A DNA stretch of 64,000 bases from Nymphaea colorata (GCF_008831285.2 NC_045139.1:18520354-18584353); one strand, 5' to 3'; counted from the stretch's first letter, positions 1 through 12,686 are shown. Notes: generated from the sequence alone by a model not told the origin. Translations and numbers: made by a program.

Positions 1-426
1 ACAAAAAAAAAAACTTTGGGTTTTGACTTTCTTTCGTCATAATTCCAGAAAAGGCCTCATGGTCATATGGTTTTACTGGTGCAAGCTGCGTTTTGCTCGG
101 AGTCTTTGTCTGTATTCTCTCTTTGCAGCGAACGAGTGGCGCTTAATGGAATAGTTCAAGAATGAGTACTGCATTCGAGATTATCGTAAAAACTTGGTCG
201 TCAGCTGAAATTTTCTTGAAACGAAGAATGATCCAAGGAAAAACAACCAAGTGGGCCTTCGGTTGTCCTTGACCAACGATTCAGGTGCATTTCAGTAATT
301 TCAAGAGCAGAGAGAGAAACTAGAGAGAGAAGGTGGGGGAGCCCGCAGATTCCCATCCTCACGCTCTCCCCCTCTCGCCAAAACTATCCACCGTCGCCGT
401 CTCTTTTCTAAAAAGCTGCCCTTTCC

Positions 427-433
427 TTATAAA
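427..433 (+). promoter_or_regulatory. possible TATA box of the ATL gene
   Basis: A TTATAAA motif lies about 60 bases before the chosen ATG at 492, in a pyrimidine-rich stretch. The spacing would suit a short leader. This rests on position and motif only. Confidence 0.35.
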
Positions 434-491
434 CCGAACTCTCCTCCCCATCACTCTGTCCGTCTTTCTCTCTCTTGCTGTGTGTTCATTG

Positions 492-1127
492 ATGGTGTCG
501 GCGCCGAGCTCGCTAGTAACGCACAACCGGCGCCTCCTGGACGCGCCGTCGTCGTCCTCGGAGGGGGCGCCAGCAGACGGGACGGTGGACTCGGACGTGG
601 TGGTCATCCTCGCTGCCCTCCTCTGCACCCTCATCTGCCTCGTCGGCCTGGGGTTCATGGCCCGCTGCGCCTGGCGCTGTCGCTTCCTCCGCCGCGCCGG
701 CGTGGGAGGCGCCGGCATCCCCGACCCCTCCGCCAACAAGGGCCTCAAGAAGAAGGCGATCCGCGCGCTCCCCGTCGTCGCCTTCGACTCCAACGCCGGC
801 AAATCGACCGACTGCGCCATCTGCCTGACGGAGTTCCTCCCCGGCGAGCAGATCAGGGTCCTGCCCCAGTGCGCCCACTGTTTCCACCTCAACTGCATCG
901 ACACCTGGCTCTCCTCACACTCCTCCTGCCCCTCCTGCCGCCACATCCTCGCCGACAAGCCGGCTCCCCAGCCTCCGTCCGCCGGCCGGAGGTGCGAGAG
1001 ATGTGGGTTGCCGGAGAATCGCTCTCCGGCTGCTCCTGCGCCACCCCCCTCCGTCGGCGCCGGCGGCGCGGGTCTTGAACAAGGGCTTCGGTCCAGAGAA
1101 GACGACCCGGACAGGTTTTTGCCTTAA
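492..1127 (+). CDS. ATL-type RING-H2 finger E3 ubiquitin ligase
   Basis: Single-exon gene of 211 aa. The open frame runs further upstream, but only from a GTG; the first in-frame ATG is at 492 and gives the usual ATL architecture. Domains in order: a short N-terminus; one membrane segment at about residues 36-57; a basic stretch; the GLD motif at about 83-99 (GLKKKAIRALPVVAFD); a RING-H2 finger at 108-149. The finger has the canonical spacing: C108, C111, C127, H129, H132, C135, C146, C149. The C-terminus is rich in Pro, Ala and Gly. ATL proteins are membrane-anchored E3 ligases that recruit an E2 through the RING, often in defence or stress signalling. The membrane segment resembles the ATL8/ATL80 subgroup, but I do not claim strict orthology. 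Like most ATL genes it has no intron, and it is GC-rich against AT-rich surroundings. Confidence 0.93.
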   Translation: MVSAPSSLVTHNRRLLDAPSSSSEGAPADGTVDSDVVVILAALLCTLICLVGLGFMARCAWRCRFLRRAGVGGAGIPDPSANKGLKKKAIRALPVVAFDSNAGKSTDCAICLTEFLPGEQIRVLPQCAHCFHLNCIDTWLSSHSSCPSCRHILADKPAPQPPSAGRRCERCGLPENRSPAAPAPPPSVGAGGAGLEQGLRSREDDPDRFLP

Positions 1128-3255
1128 TTAATTTTCAATTTTCTACTCTTCCCTCTTGTAATTTATATGGAAACCACAGAAGTGGCTATTTTTTCCCCTT
1201 TCTTTCATCTTCTTCTCTTTTCTTTGTTCATCGACCATGTAAGATGACAATGGCAGCTTCACTTATAAATGATAAAAAGGAAGAAGGAAGAGCATCCCTT
1301 TCTTATGTTTCAAGTTAAACCAGAATTTAACTTGAAGATAATTGAAAACTCAAGAGAATTCTCTGGTTCGATTCCCACTGGTGCCACCCAATTGCTTCTC
1401 TATCAAAAAAAAAAGAAACAAAGAGATGAACAAGAAAACAGAGGACGAAATTTATTTTACTTCTCATGGGAGCTCAATTTTGAAAGAGAAATGTGAATCA
1501 ATGCTTGGCCTTGAATTTTTCTTCTTAAGATTGTTTTAGGGGAACTGAAATTTCGTTCTTTGGCAACCAACAACCTTTGATTTTGTAGTCTATTTCTGGA
1601 ATATTTCAATGGTTCCAGAGAGATGAAAATACTTTGGTTGTCATCTCTGTTTCGTTGTGATGGAGCAATGTGAAGGTGTGTAGTTGTCATCTTTAGATTT
1701 CTCTGTCAAATTTTCTGGGCATGCTTCATTAATCATAAAGTAAAAAAAAAATTCATGTCATGAATCGAAAGATGAAACTTGGTTCTGCCACTGAATGAGG
1801 TGTGACCAATTGACCATGTACAGTTAAATTACTGTTCTTCTTTTCCTGGAGAGGGAGTGTGTGTCTGTCTGTCGATCTGTACTGAAAAGTTGTGGGGAGT
1901 TGGAACCTTGGTCGCAAATATATTCTGCTTGCCCTTCTTGAGTTAGATATCGTATTAATAATTTCGTTGGAACCTAGCAAGGTTTATATAAGCAACGGTG
2001 GTTAAAGTAGAGAGAGAAGCCAATGTTGGTAAAATATCTTAGATGGTGAGATTCGAAAAGCAGTGTATGAGGAAAAGTTAATATTTGATGCAAGTTTCTA
2101 GTACTTATGATTGGCTTTCTTTTTAAATTAACGATCTAAATGTAATGCAAATTATTTGCTTGATAGGATTGGGCTGTTAGCTTGTTCAATACTAGTAGAA
2201 GAAAAGGAGTTTGATGCATTTTTAAGTTAATGGGTCACAATTCTTTACATTTTTAGGTTTGAAGAATCATAATTTATGTAGTTAAAAAATGTATATGATT
2301 ATTGATTTTTACGGCCACCGAGAAACTACTCTTGAACGGAAGATGTAATGTTTCCTATTAAAAGTGTTTTAGAACCATGTCTTTTTCAAGATCCATTAAT
2401 TCCGGTAGGTAAACGGTCGATAGGTCTCCGACTTTTATTACGTACAATGTTGTACACAATGGACCTAATTTATTAAAGAGATGAATAAATAAGAGAAGTG
2501 TTTTGTAAGAAAATTATTCATATAATAGATTGTAGTTAATTTTAGGTACGAGATAGGAACATGTAAAAATATCCTCAGGCATAAAGGAAGTAACCTTGGT
2601 AAAAGTAGTATGACAAAAAACACGCACATTCAAATTAATTTTTAAAATATTTTTCCTGCAACCTAACGTTATAGATATAATTTTAAGAGTGATTTGATGA
2701 GAAATATATATTGAATTAGTTATTTTTTATTTTAATAAGAATTTAACTAATGAATGGCTTTTATAATATCACAATTTTGGTAGTAGAAAAGATCAATTGT
2801 AGACAAAAATAATTTGCAATAAAACATGATTTATAAAAAGTTAGTATTTGTAAACACATTAAGTAGTTTTCCGAAACAAATTTTATGATTTTTTGTCTTT
2901 TACTTGAGTGGTCTTGTATTTACCAATAAGCAATTGGTTTTATCTTCCAAGGGGGTTGGAGCAACGGAGGAGCCGGGGCTAGTAGGGCACTTAATTTCTC
3001 GTGGTGTCAACTCTTTGTGCTGCAAAAAAGAGAAAAGAAATTGATGAGAGCATCATCTCGAGGCACCGCAAACAGCTCCGAATCCTATGGGAATGGGGGA
3101 AAAGGATGTTTCAGCCTTTATTGAGCTGGTGGGATCAACTCTGCTCGCTTGAAAAAAATTAGTAATTGGCCTAATAATTTGAACAGTTGCTTTCAAAATA
3201 AGGATGGTATTTTTTTTTTAACGAGGATTGATATTTTTTTATAATGGTTAAGCCT

Positions 3256-3310
<55 letters not shown>
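3256..3310. repeat. compound microsatellite (CT)n(CA)n(TA)n
   Basis: Uninterrupted CT, then CA, then TA dinucleotide runs, read directly from the sequence. Confidence 0.95.
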
Positions 3311-4373
3311 ATATTACAATGTCTATTCTGTTACAAACTCAAGCATGTAAAACATATTTTTGCCATAAATAAAATTGAATCCAGTTTTTTTCCCACGCAA
3401 TGGTGAATCCATCTTTTTTTATATCATGAATATATATTGGCATCATAAAGACAACATTGAAACAGAACAAGTAAAAAAAAAATGGAGACCAAAGAAACGC
3501 TCTAACAATCTGAGCTCACAAAGAATTAGAGGTGTGATGTTGTCTCCTCTCATGTGAAATACTTTTTCAAATCTCATTGAAGATGGAAAACTAATCATTT
3601 TTTCGGGTGACCGGAGGCTAACAATCCACCACTCATCGTTCTCCCTGCATCAGAGGTCCACTCTAATCATCTTTCAAATTAAAGAACTTAAACGGATCGG
3701 CTTAGCCGGCAAGCGAGACTCATGGAGATGTTGGTGGTCTTACAAATTCTCATTTCAATCCATCACAAGCTTTACCAGTCATCGGTTAGAGCTGCCAACC
3801 ATGAATATTTTACGTTCGAGCTTGGTCCAATCTCAGCTCGAGCCGAGCTAGAAAGATTGTTGTCCAGACCCACTTAGTGCTGGTATAATCGCGCCCTATT
3901 TTCCTGCAAATGTTTACTCTTACAAGATTCAGTCTCGTGCTCGAGCAAGGATGGAAGTCATGTAAGGTTTGACCATAAATTTATAATGGTCTAACAGCTG
4001 GGTGGGTTTATTCCCAGGACCAGGACCATCAATGGTGGATGCATTCCATAAAGAATTTTATTATATATATAAATGGTGGAGATTTTCTCCTAGTATCTGT
4101 GGTTCCATGTGGGCAGTTATATTTTATTTGGATGCGTGCTTCCCAAAGTAGATCTACGGAGGTACCAGTATACTACTTTTGTGAAGGATAAGCCTTTGCA
4201 AATTGCAACATTTTTTAGTTGAAAAACTCAGAAATTTAAGTCATCAGTTGAACATACAAATTGTGAGCCCTTGAGATATGATATCCATCAGTTTAACTAG
4301 TCATCCCTATCAAAACGAGTCCTGTATAACCCTTGTATAGTGAATAAAAAAATGTGACATACTTTAAAATTTC

Positions 4374-4377
<4 letters not shown>

Positions 4378-4417
<40 letters not shown>
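4378..4417. repeat. (TA)n microsatellite
   Basis: About 20 TA units, read directly. Confidence 0.95.
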
Positions 4418-4421
<4 letters not shown>

Positions 4422-4639
4422 GAAAGATGCTCTCTCAACTAAGGTTGGTTTTGGTGCTTTGACCGAAAGCATCAAGCAGCACTGACGCCTTTGGGCCCTA
4501 GATGCTAAGAAAAGGTCCTGAATTGTGCTTAATCAAATAAAAATGCCTTAAACTCTATATTATTAATTTATTTTGATATATTTCTCTAATGTGTGTGTGT
4601 GTGCACACACACATACGCGCATGTGAGAGAGAGAGAGAG

Positions 4640-4966
4640 CCGATAAAATGAGAATATATAACAAAATTTGGGGACAAGAGGTCCCCTAGGTACAAAAACA
4701 ATCCGCAAAAAACAAACCGCAAAAACAGAAGCAGGAAAAAGAAATATACAATACAATGCACAGAAAAATAAGAGAGAGAGGAAAGACGGAGCGGCACAGT
4801 CACCCAGCCGCAGACGGACAGCGGCGCTTCAATCGAATGGCAAACTGGACATCCCCTTGCATAAGACGAGCCACAGAATCTGGCGAAGAGAATGTGTCTC
4901 TGAATACTCTGTTGTTGCGCTCCTCCCAAATGCGCCACCAAGCTGAAATGAGCCACGGCCTCCAAA
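4640..4966 (-). mobile_element. 5'-truncated LINE 3' end (copy A)
   Basis: On the minus strand this segment reads as the last part of a plant LINE reverse-transcriptase ORF (a WWRIWEERNNRVF block followed by SPDSVARLMQGDVQFAI) and then the 3' untranslated tail. It aligns closely with 18136-18457 on the plus strand, including the distinctive tail stretches GGGGACCTCTTGTCCCC and ATTCTCATTTTATCGGCTCT. The element is 5'-truncated, since alignment with the other copy begins only at about 4966. A GA run (CT in element orientation) abuts each end: 4624-4640 at the 3' end and 4967-4978 at the 5' end. This copy keeps the terminal ORF block open up to a stop after RRCPSAAG. Confidence 0.8.
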
Positions 4967-4978
4967 GAGAGAGAGAGA

Positions 4979-6908
4979 ATGAACTTTAAAAAATTAAAAA
5001 ATAAAACAAAACAAAGAAACTTTCTAATTAAGATCACTTCCAACCTCAATTAGCGAATCCTTTTCTAGCTTCCCTGCTAATCTGATTTTTAACCGCAGCC
5101 AAGCAAAAGAAGGCCTCCCGCAGAAGATCTTTCTGCTTTTTGAGAAACATTTTCACAAAACACTGATTCAAAACATTTCGATAAACATGAAGTAATTATA
5201 AATATTTTCTCAAGTTTAATAATCAATTATTGGTTAATTCTATTATACTTTCTGAACCGAGAATATACAATTTTAAGAACATAATGTTATTTTTACCAAA
5301 CACTCTCCATAGCTTCAGAATACTGTTGTGCATTCCTTTTGAACTCACAATTTCGTGAACTTTGCACAACCTGCCTTTGTCAATCTCTTCGCTCTCTGTA
5401 ACTCTCTACCAACGAATTCATTATCTCCCAAATTTAAATTTCATACATCGGTCTTTATAAGCGCAAAACCTGCTTAACTCAGGCGAGGATTAGCACTAAT
5501 GATAGTTTAACATTTCAGTGTTGGAGTAAGAAAAAGTTGACTGTTTAAGCAGCTACTTCACACATTCATGACCGGATTGTTCAATTTTTAAGGCTTCATA
5601 TACCAACAATCTTGCAATATTTTCTTGAGAAAAAAGGTACATATATATATATATATACCTTAAATATTACTTTTTGTTTATCATTTGTATACAACCAATA
5701 TAGATAATATACTTTTTTTTACCAATTCTGCTAAATTGTTGAAAATTTTCTGACTAAAAATTGCTGGTTTTGACTTGAAACCATTTAGAATCCACTAGAA
5801 ATTTTCTGCTACTTCTTTGCCTTATCACTATGTAATTGCTTGTTGGTTTCCTCTTTAGTATTATGGTGTCATGTCGAGGAAGGTCCCGCATGATAAAAGG
5901 ATAATATAGTATAATTGTGATTAATTGCCTGCTTTAAGGGGGCATTTTGCTTAGCCTGAATCCCAGATTCAATCGCTTGATTTAGCTGCGAATTTGAGAA
6001 CCAAGAATTTGAGATCACTCTTATGTCTTAAATGCATGGACCTCAAGAATTTAAGATCCGTATATTTCAAGGTACAAAGTTCACAAATGTATGGTGCAAT
6101 CCTTGCATTTCCAAACAAAAGATTTGAATCCCTTGTTAGAAATGATAGAGAGTTGAAGAGATCCTTGAATCCAACATCTTAGTTTTTTATCATTTCATGT
6201 CCAAGATCCAAGATAATCAAACGCACTCTAATTGAGAATGGATAAGATGCAAGCACACATGTATGAAATCAATAAATAAATAGATAAGGAAAAGGTCAGG
6301 TATGGCCGCGGTGTGGCGCTTACACTTGTCTGATTCTAGTTGGGTGTGAGCGGGGGGTGCGCATGTGTTATGGGCACTAAGATGGCAGGTGTTTCCGAAG
6401 ATATTGGCTGTCACATTTATTGAGTGAATTAGGTGGCGCGCCTATCCTCCTGCCTCCCAAACCTTATCATCCTCTCAAATCACATGGACTTGTTATGTTT
6501 TTCTGGTGATTATCATCTTTTCATTTGTCCTTTCCTTTGCTATTCCTCTTTTTTTTTCTTTTTCCATTTGTTTAAATCAATTGTGAAGATCATGATAAAA
6601 AAAATTGAAAAAACTGATTTAATCTGCATGTGCAGCTGATTCAAGTAAATATTGAGAGCCAAAAAATGAAATTGCTGCAAAAAGAAAAAGAAATAGTAAC
6701 CTCCTCCCTGGTTATAAGGACAAAAATTGAAAAAATAAAGCTTTTTCTTTATGAAAACAAAACTTCTAAACAAAACAAAAGAAAATAAAGAAAGCAAAAT
6801 GAAAATTGCTCTTTCAAATGAGAGTAAAGAGTAATTCATCCTACCATCAGAGTTGAAACATTTACCTTTCTTTCAAATCCTAAAGGATACTAGTTTTGCT
6901 TTTGGTGT
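4979..6908. other. AT-rich intergenic DNA, no gene seen
   Basis: I see no coding exon with recognisable homology. The stretch has a short TA run near 5640, poly-T tracts and several short open frames of low complexity that look random. Confidence 0.5.
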
Positions 6909-6917
6909 TTGGGGTAA

Positions 6918-7214
6918 GCCTAGGTATCGGACTGGTTCAGCCCAGCCCAGCCCAATAACAAGTCGGACCCAGCTTGACTCAAAAAACCAGAGCCCGGTTC
7001 GGACCCGGTCCAATTAAATTTTTAAAAAAAGTATTTTTAAATATAAAATAATATATAAATATAATTAATTATAATAAAATATTATATATATTAATAAAAA
7101 TTAAAAAACCAAATATCGGATCTGAATCGAGCTTATCGAGCCGGCCCGGGTCCCTTTTTCTTGGGCCGGGTACCGGGTACCCAGCAGTGGCCCGAACCAA
7201 TGCCCAGCCTTATC
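6918..7214. mobile_element. MITE with a 9-bp target duplication
   Basis: A 297-bp segment flanked by identical 9-bp direct repeats, TTGGGGTAA, at 6909-6917 and 7215-7223. Its ends carry degenerate inverted repeats (GCCTAGGTATCGG at the left; GGCTGGGCATTGG on the complement at the right, offset by a few bases). It is GC-rich at both ends (CAGCCCAGCCCAGCCC; GGGCCGGGTACCGGG) with a very AT-rich core. There is no coding capacity, so it is a non-autonomous DNA transposon. A 9-bp duplication would suit a Mutator-like element; with one base assigned to the element it would suit hAT. Confidence 0.6.
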
Positions 7215-7509
7215 TTGGGGTAACGTCTTGCTGTTTCAATTCACGTATCAATGTTTCTCCTTTTTACAACATAAAGAGTTGATGCTTCGAGAGTTCCCTT
7301 GTGAATGATGAATAAAAAAAAGGCCCTTACTAACAAATTAAGAAAAAGGACAGTGCACTATCAAAAAAAAGTATGAGCAGGCAAATTTTAAAATAACGGA
7401 AGGGAAAATTTGAAGGTCAAACCTTCTTACTATTAGGACGGAGTTCGCCCTTAATTACAGCGGTCTTGAGAGCCCAATTGTCTAAGGGATTTAAATGATC
7501 CATTTTTGA

Positions 7510-7905
7510 GGGGTCGTTCGTTAAATTTTGATTCTGAAATTAAAATTATAAAAACAAAATCCTAGCTCAAATTGGAATTAGAATGAAAATTCCAGTTCTA
7601 GCTTTTCCTTATATTTGATAGTCGAGAATCAAAATTCCAAAACTAAATGATGCGTTTAACGAAACAAGAATTAAAATTCTAGAATTGATTAATTAAAACC
7701 TTCTTCACATACGCCCTAAAGAGAGATAAAAAAAAAAAAGGTTGTAGAATTCTAGAATCATAATTCCGAACTTTTGATTCAAGGATGAGCCAATAATTCC
7801 GGAATCAAGATCCTTTCTTTGATAAGATAACGCAATTCTCATCTCATCAAACATGGAAATTTTATTTCTAGATTTTTACGACTCTAGCCTTATCAAACAC
7901 TCCCC
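7510..7905. mobile_element. possible MITE with degenerate terminal inverted repeats
   Basis: The left end GGGGTCGTTCGTTAAA and the complement of the right end GGGGAGTGTTTGATAAG are imperfect inverted repeats around an AT-rich core that contains internal inverted copies of GATTCTGAAATTAAAATT-like sequence. I could not find a target duplication, so the boundaries are uncertain. Confidence 0.35.
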
Positions 7906-8127
7906 AAGTCTTATTGAGAGCAGAAATTGCCGGCTGATGGAAAGGGAAATTTTGAAGGCCAACTTTTCTAGCTATTAAAACAAATAGAGGCGAGGTGACG
8001 ATTCACATCGTTTTGGTGGGTTCCCAGCTTTCAGGAAGCAAGTCGATCATGCTGTTTGAGTCAGAACAAAGGCTTCCAGCGTAAATAGCACGTCAGTGAA
8101 TCATACAGACAATGCTTAATCCTCAAA

Positions 8128-8246
<119 letters not shown>

Positions 8247-8256
8247 TTAAAAAATG

Positions 8257-8284
8257 TAGACCGTCTGATCGATCAGACGGTCTA
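8257..8284. repeat. perfect 28-bp palindrome
   Basis: The half-site TAGACCGTCTGATC is followed directly by its exact reverse complement, with no spacer. It lies 10 bases past the compound microsatellite. The palindrome is read directly; its role is unknown. Confidence 0.9.
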
Positions 8285-11200
8285 GATTTGATCTCAGGAT
8301 TCAGAACTCTATATGTATATAGCCATTAGGTGATGAAGTTCACTTTTATCTATCACTTAAAAGCATTGCGGCCTTCTTTATTAATTTAGTGGTATGAGTA
8401 AACCCAAAAAATTAAATTTTTTTACTTTAAAAAAAATAATGAAAAAGTTCGGTCACAGATCCTGTAACGTTTAACTTTCTCATCCCGTGAAAACAGATCC
8501 ATTTGAATAGTAAATATTTGAAAGAAAAAAGCATAAAACATAAAATGAGAGAGAGAGAGAGAGAAGCTAAGGTTGAGAGAGATGAACGGGAGACAATGGA
8601 AGGATCCGTGGGTATTAAGAATATTATTTTGGTGACGAGAGCTTTGCTTTGTAAATATTTTATTATGATTTTTTGGGGTCGTTTGGCAGCAGGAACACTC
8701 TTTGTGAGCATATCGTGTGGATTCAACGAAAACACTAATTTTATTCTAAGTGTTATATGGCTAATTATCAGCAGCACAATCCAATTGCAAACAATAAGCA
8801 TCTCATTTGTGTTTTGTGCTTGAAAAAGAAAAGAGAGAGAAAGAAAAAAAGCATATGCTTGGGTTAGTCAACTGATAAGTTTGAATTTAATCATTCGGCG
8901 AAAAGACATATATATGTGTGTGTATGTGTGAGTGTGTGTGAGAGGGAAAGAGAGAAAAGGAGAGAGAGAATTTGTGTTTCCAGAAGAGAAGCTTATTCTT
9001 TATTAGAGTGTTTGACAAGAAGAATATTGTGTTTTTTATTTAGAAATATCATGTTTTTGTTACATTTAGAAATAAAAATACATTGCAATCATGTTTTGTA
9101 ACGACCCAACCCATTCTCAGGCTCCTGGTTTAACTGATCCCAACCTGCTCCCCAGCAGCTTTTATTTCAGGAGAACCAATAACTTAAGAGCCCCTTAATG
9201 AGTTCCCTATGAATTTCATTAAGTAACTAAATTTTTGGGGTCTTACGTGTTCAATATTATTTAATCGAATGAACAATATTTTAATATTTATGGCATGTTT
9301 CTTTGAATAAGAACATGGTGCTGAGGTTTTATAGTTATAAGGAAGTTAAATTTCTTAGTTATTTATCTGAAGGTTGTGACTCGTTTTTACAAACATTTTG
9401 AACGTTACGGGCGGGGCGATATTTTGCCTTTTTCGTATGTCATAATATTAAAATACCAATCGAAGACGATAATAACGTTATGAATTTTGTTCATTATATT
9501 TTAATGATCGTCATTTTCCTAGTAATGGGCTGGAAGTGAAATTATTCACTCGATTTAATTATTCTTTTATTGTGGGCTTTAAACTTCACAGTGGTGGTCA
9601 TCCTTATTGATCAGAACTTGGAAAGATACTTATAAATTATCATATTATTAGAAGCCAATTGTATGAAATAATTATTATATGTGCTAATCCACGAGGAGCT
9701 TAAATAATACCATTATACAAATAATATGTACGTCACAAATATAAGTAAGCCAAAATTGGTACATGTGGTCAAAGATAAGAGTCCTCGATGATATTTTTAA
9801 GGCCAACCCACGTGCCGCCTGCAATCATGGACTATCTATTATATAAAAATTAAAAGTGGAAAATCATGTCTTTTTTTTTTTTTTGTAACTGTGAAGAAAT
9901 TGGATTCTATTTTAATTTAAAAAAATGACATTCACATTTAAATTTGGACCGATTTGGATTTGGATTTAGATTAGATTTACTTTTAAACTGCTAACCTATC
10001 CAATGTTCATATGGTCAATTGGTAACATATTGTAATGCAGTTCCATTTATTTTAAAAGTTGGATTTAGATTCGAATATGAATTTAAAAATGAGATTTAAA
10101 TTGTAAATTCAGATTCAGATATAATATAGACTTTTTTTAAATTTAAAATTTTGAATTCAAATCTGAATACGTAAACATTAGAAAAACTCAGATATGGTTA
10201 AAAATATATTTGGTTCTAATAGACAAAAAAAAATATTTTTGCTCGTGTTAAAATTTAGAAATTTTAATTGGTACCTTTCATAAAAAAATTTAAGTAAATG
10301 GACAGACTGACTTTATTTATTTATTTATCTAAGAAAGAGAGAGAGAGAGAATCGAATTTTTGAAAAGTTTTATGAAGTCGTTCCTTGCAAGGTAGAAATA
10401 CGAAATACGGAAAGCGAGAGGAAGAAAAAACTTTTATACAAATAATTGCCACATTGTCAAGTGACGTGCAAAAGAAATGAGAATAAGAAAAGCCAACCTC
10501 TTAATGTATACTTTTCTTGTGAGCCGTGACTCTATCACCGTCGATAAGAACAGACTCTCCTTATAAAAAAGCGCTTAACTGGTTCATAATATTATTAATT
10601 GATGCAATGCCGACATGAATGATTATAATCTCTTCCGTTGATCTAAAACCACATTGGCGTCTAGACAAAAGCATGGTGAAATTACGGCTTCATTCTGTTC
10701 AGATTCCCCGCTAGCTCGGAAATTTTAACCAGATTTTCTCTCAGAATTGTGGAATTTTAGAATCAAAATGAAAATTATTAAACAAAATGGGTATTTTGTT
10801 TTTGAAATTAAGAAACTAAAACTTGAAATTTTGATTCCATTTCAAATTGGAAAGGATTATGATTGTGAAATTTTAATTACAAACCATCAAACGTCCTGCC
10901 GGCTCCGGTTGCCTCTGATGCCACGTACTGGCCTGGAAATTTTAACCTGGTTTCCTTTCAGACTCTTTCAATAGACATCAATGCATGTCGGCGGAGCAAA
11001 CCAGCCGCCGGTTGTTTTCTCGGCGCCTTGGCAGTAAAGGCCAAAGTTAGGCGTACTTCCGAGAAGCCTCTTTTGGCTGCGGGTGGCGGAGGTGGCGGCG
11101 GTCTTGGTTTGGGCTTGGACGATCTGATTAAAACGAAACAGAGAAGTGGAAAAAGATTGTTCGATATTTTTAGTTTTATTGCGAATAAAAGTTAAGCATG

Positions 11201-12470
11201 ACAGGTGACTTGATTTAGAATGGAAGTTTTTTGTGAACTGATGGTTTTAAAAAAAAAATCTAATGTTCTAATAACTTCCTATTTTTAGTTAATATTATTA
11301 AATAGTTTTTCATTTATTTTTAAGAAATATATTCTACCATTGATTGCTAGCTGACACAAAGTTTGTTACGGCCCAAAAAATAATTCACAAACTCTTTAAA
11401 TTGATTTGGAAATCAAAATAGGCATAATAACTAAAAAATAAGTTGCTTTGAAAGTATATATATATATGGGCCTATATCATTATACAGATGTTTAAACTTA
11501 CTCGCATAGTTGGATGTTTAAAAATGTAGGAATAAAAACAACACAAAATATTAACTACGCTAAGAAAACCAATTAACTTCGCTAACATTTGAATTCCTTA
11601 CATAATATTAAATTGTATGTTTTTTTCTTATTTCATATGTATCATATATTAAATTTGTGGCTTAAATTTGTGAGAGGTGACACATAATTCTAAAGAATTC
11701 AAATTCAAGCGGCAAGATAAAAGTGAGAGCCATGTTTCTCTCCCTCCTCCCTGTGATTTGATGTTGCACATATAATTTACTATGGACCATTTAGTGAGAA
11801 TAAATTCTTGAATCTTGTTTGCCTGATGCATGCATCCATGAATACATGCATGAAGAGTTGATCGAATCACCCCACTTGGGTGATTCGTGTTTGGTGAAAA
11901 TTCCCAAAAAGGTGCAACATGTTTCCCGACTTATTTGGGCCGTAAAAGCAAGTGCGGACAAGTGTTACATCTTAATGGATCATTCACCATAGAATGTCTC
12001 GCATTAGGTAGCTGGATGCCGATTGCGGTGACTTAGGTGTGGGCATGTGTGGGCAGTTGCATACACAGAATCATTCATTTTTCAACAATGAGTTTGGGAC
12101 CAGTTATAGCCGATGCCTTCTATATCTTGTTACTGCTTCTTAGATAGAAATTTTTGGCTCCTCCATATGCTCTTTTATTTTCTGAATTCAGTCAATAAAA
12201 AATAATTTGTTTAAATATCTCTCTTAGGCTGGCCTTTTCAATTTTATTAAGATTGAAAAAAAAAATTAATTGACAAAGAGCATCTCTTTACTAAATTACG
12301 ATTGCAAGTAAATCCTGAGCATTGAATTATTCATGAAGGTGTCAATAGATCTGATTCGAATCAGATATTGACCAAAATGCTTAAAATTAAACAGAGATTT
12401 GATGTGACCTTTGCAAGTGACAAGGTACACATAATTTGTGCAAAGATCAATTTTGCAGTGTAGATCTTTA
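8285..12470. other. AT-rich intergenic DNA with decayed repeats
   Basis: No gene recognised. The stretch holds GA/GT runs (8545-8563, 8909-8970), a segment at about 9099-9247 whose ends (GTAACGACCCAA and, complemented, GTAAGACCCCAAA) look like weak inverted repeats, and a GATTTGGATTTGGATTTAGA-type degenerate repeat at 9940-10170. A GC-rich coding-like patch sits at 10985-11200; see findings. Confidence 0.5.
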
Positions 12471-12686
12471 GGCCCCGTTCGATGGCAAATAAAAATTTGA
12501 AACGGTAAATGTACCATGGAAAAAATCCGTGGTAAAAAGTCGGACCCTCTTGAGTCCGACTTTTTTGCAGGGTAAAATTACCCGCAAGCTAATTTTTCTT
12601 GTATTTGGTTTGATAGTGAAAACCCCATGCAAAAACGGCAAGTTTCCCTCGATGCACATAAAATTCTTGTGCATCAAACAGGGCCT
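12471..12686. mobile_element. possible MITE with GGCCC terminal inverted repeats
   Basis: The left end GGCCCCGTTCGATGG and the complement of the right end GGCCCTGTTTGATGCA match at most positions, bounding about 216 bp of non-coding sequence. The flanks (TTTA and TTGA) give no clean target duplication. Confidence 0.45.

Larger units (their letters stand above)
1128..4620. other. AT-rich intergenic DNA, no gene seen
   Basis: This stretch begins with the ATL 3' flank. It contains poly-A and poly-T runs, a CT/CA/TA compound microsatellite (3256-3310) and a TA run (4378-4417). Short open frames here have no recognisable domain and look random. A GGTTCGATTCC motif at about 1364 matches a tRNA B box but has no partner A box and no foldable T-stem. 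Confidence 0.6.

Noticed and set aside
1364-1400. GGTTCGATTCC followed by a poly-A run, like the 3' half of a tRNA or SINE
   Set aside because: No A box at a sensible distance, and the bases around the motif do not form a T-stem. A single 11-base match is not enough.
4555-5049. 164-aa minus-strand frame with apparent membrane spans
   Set aside because: It is a shifted reading of LINE copy A plus its tail and neighbouring microsatellite. The correct LINE frame is different.
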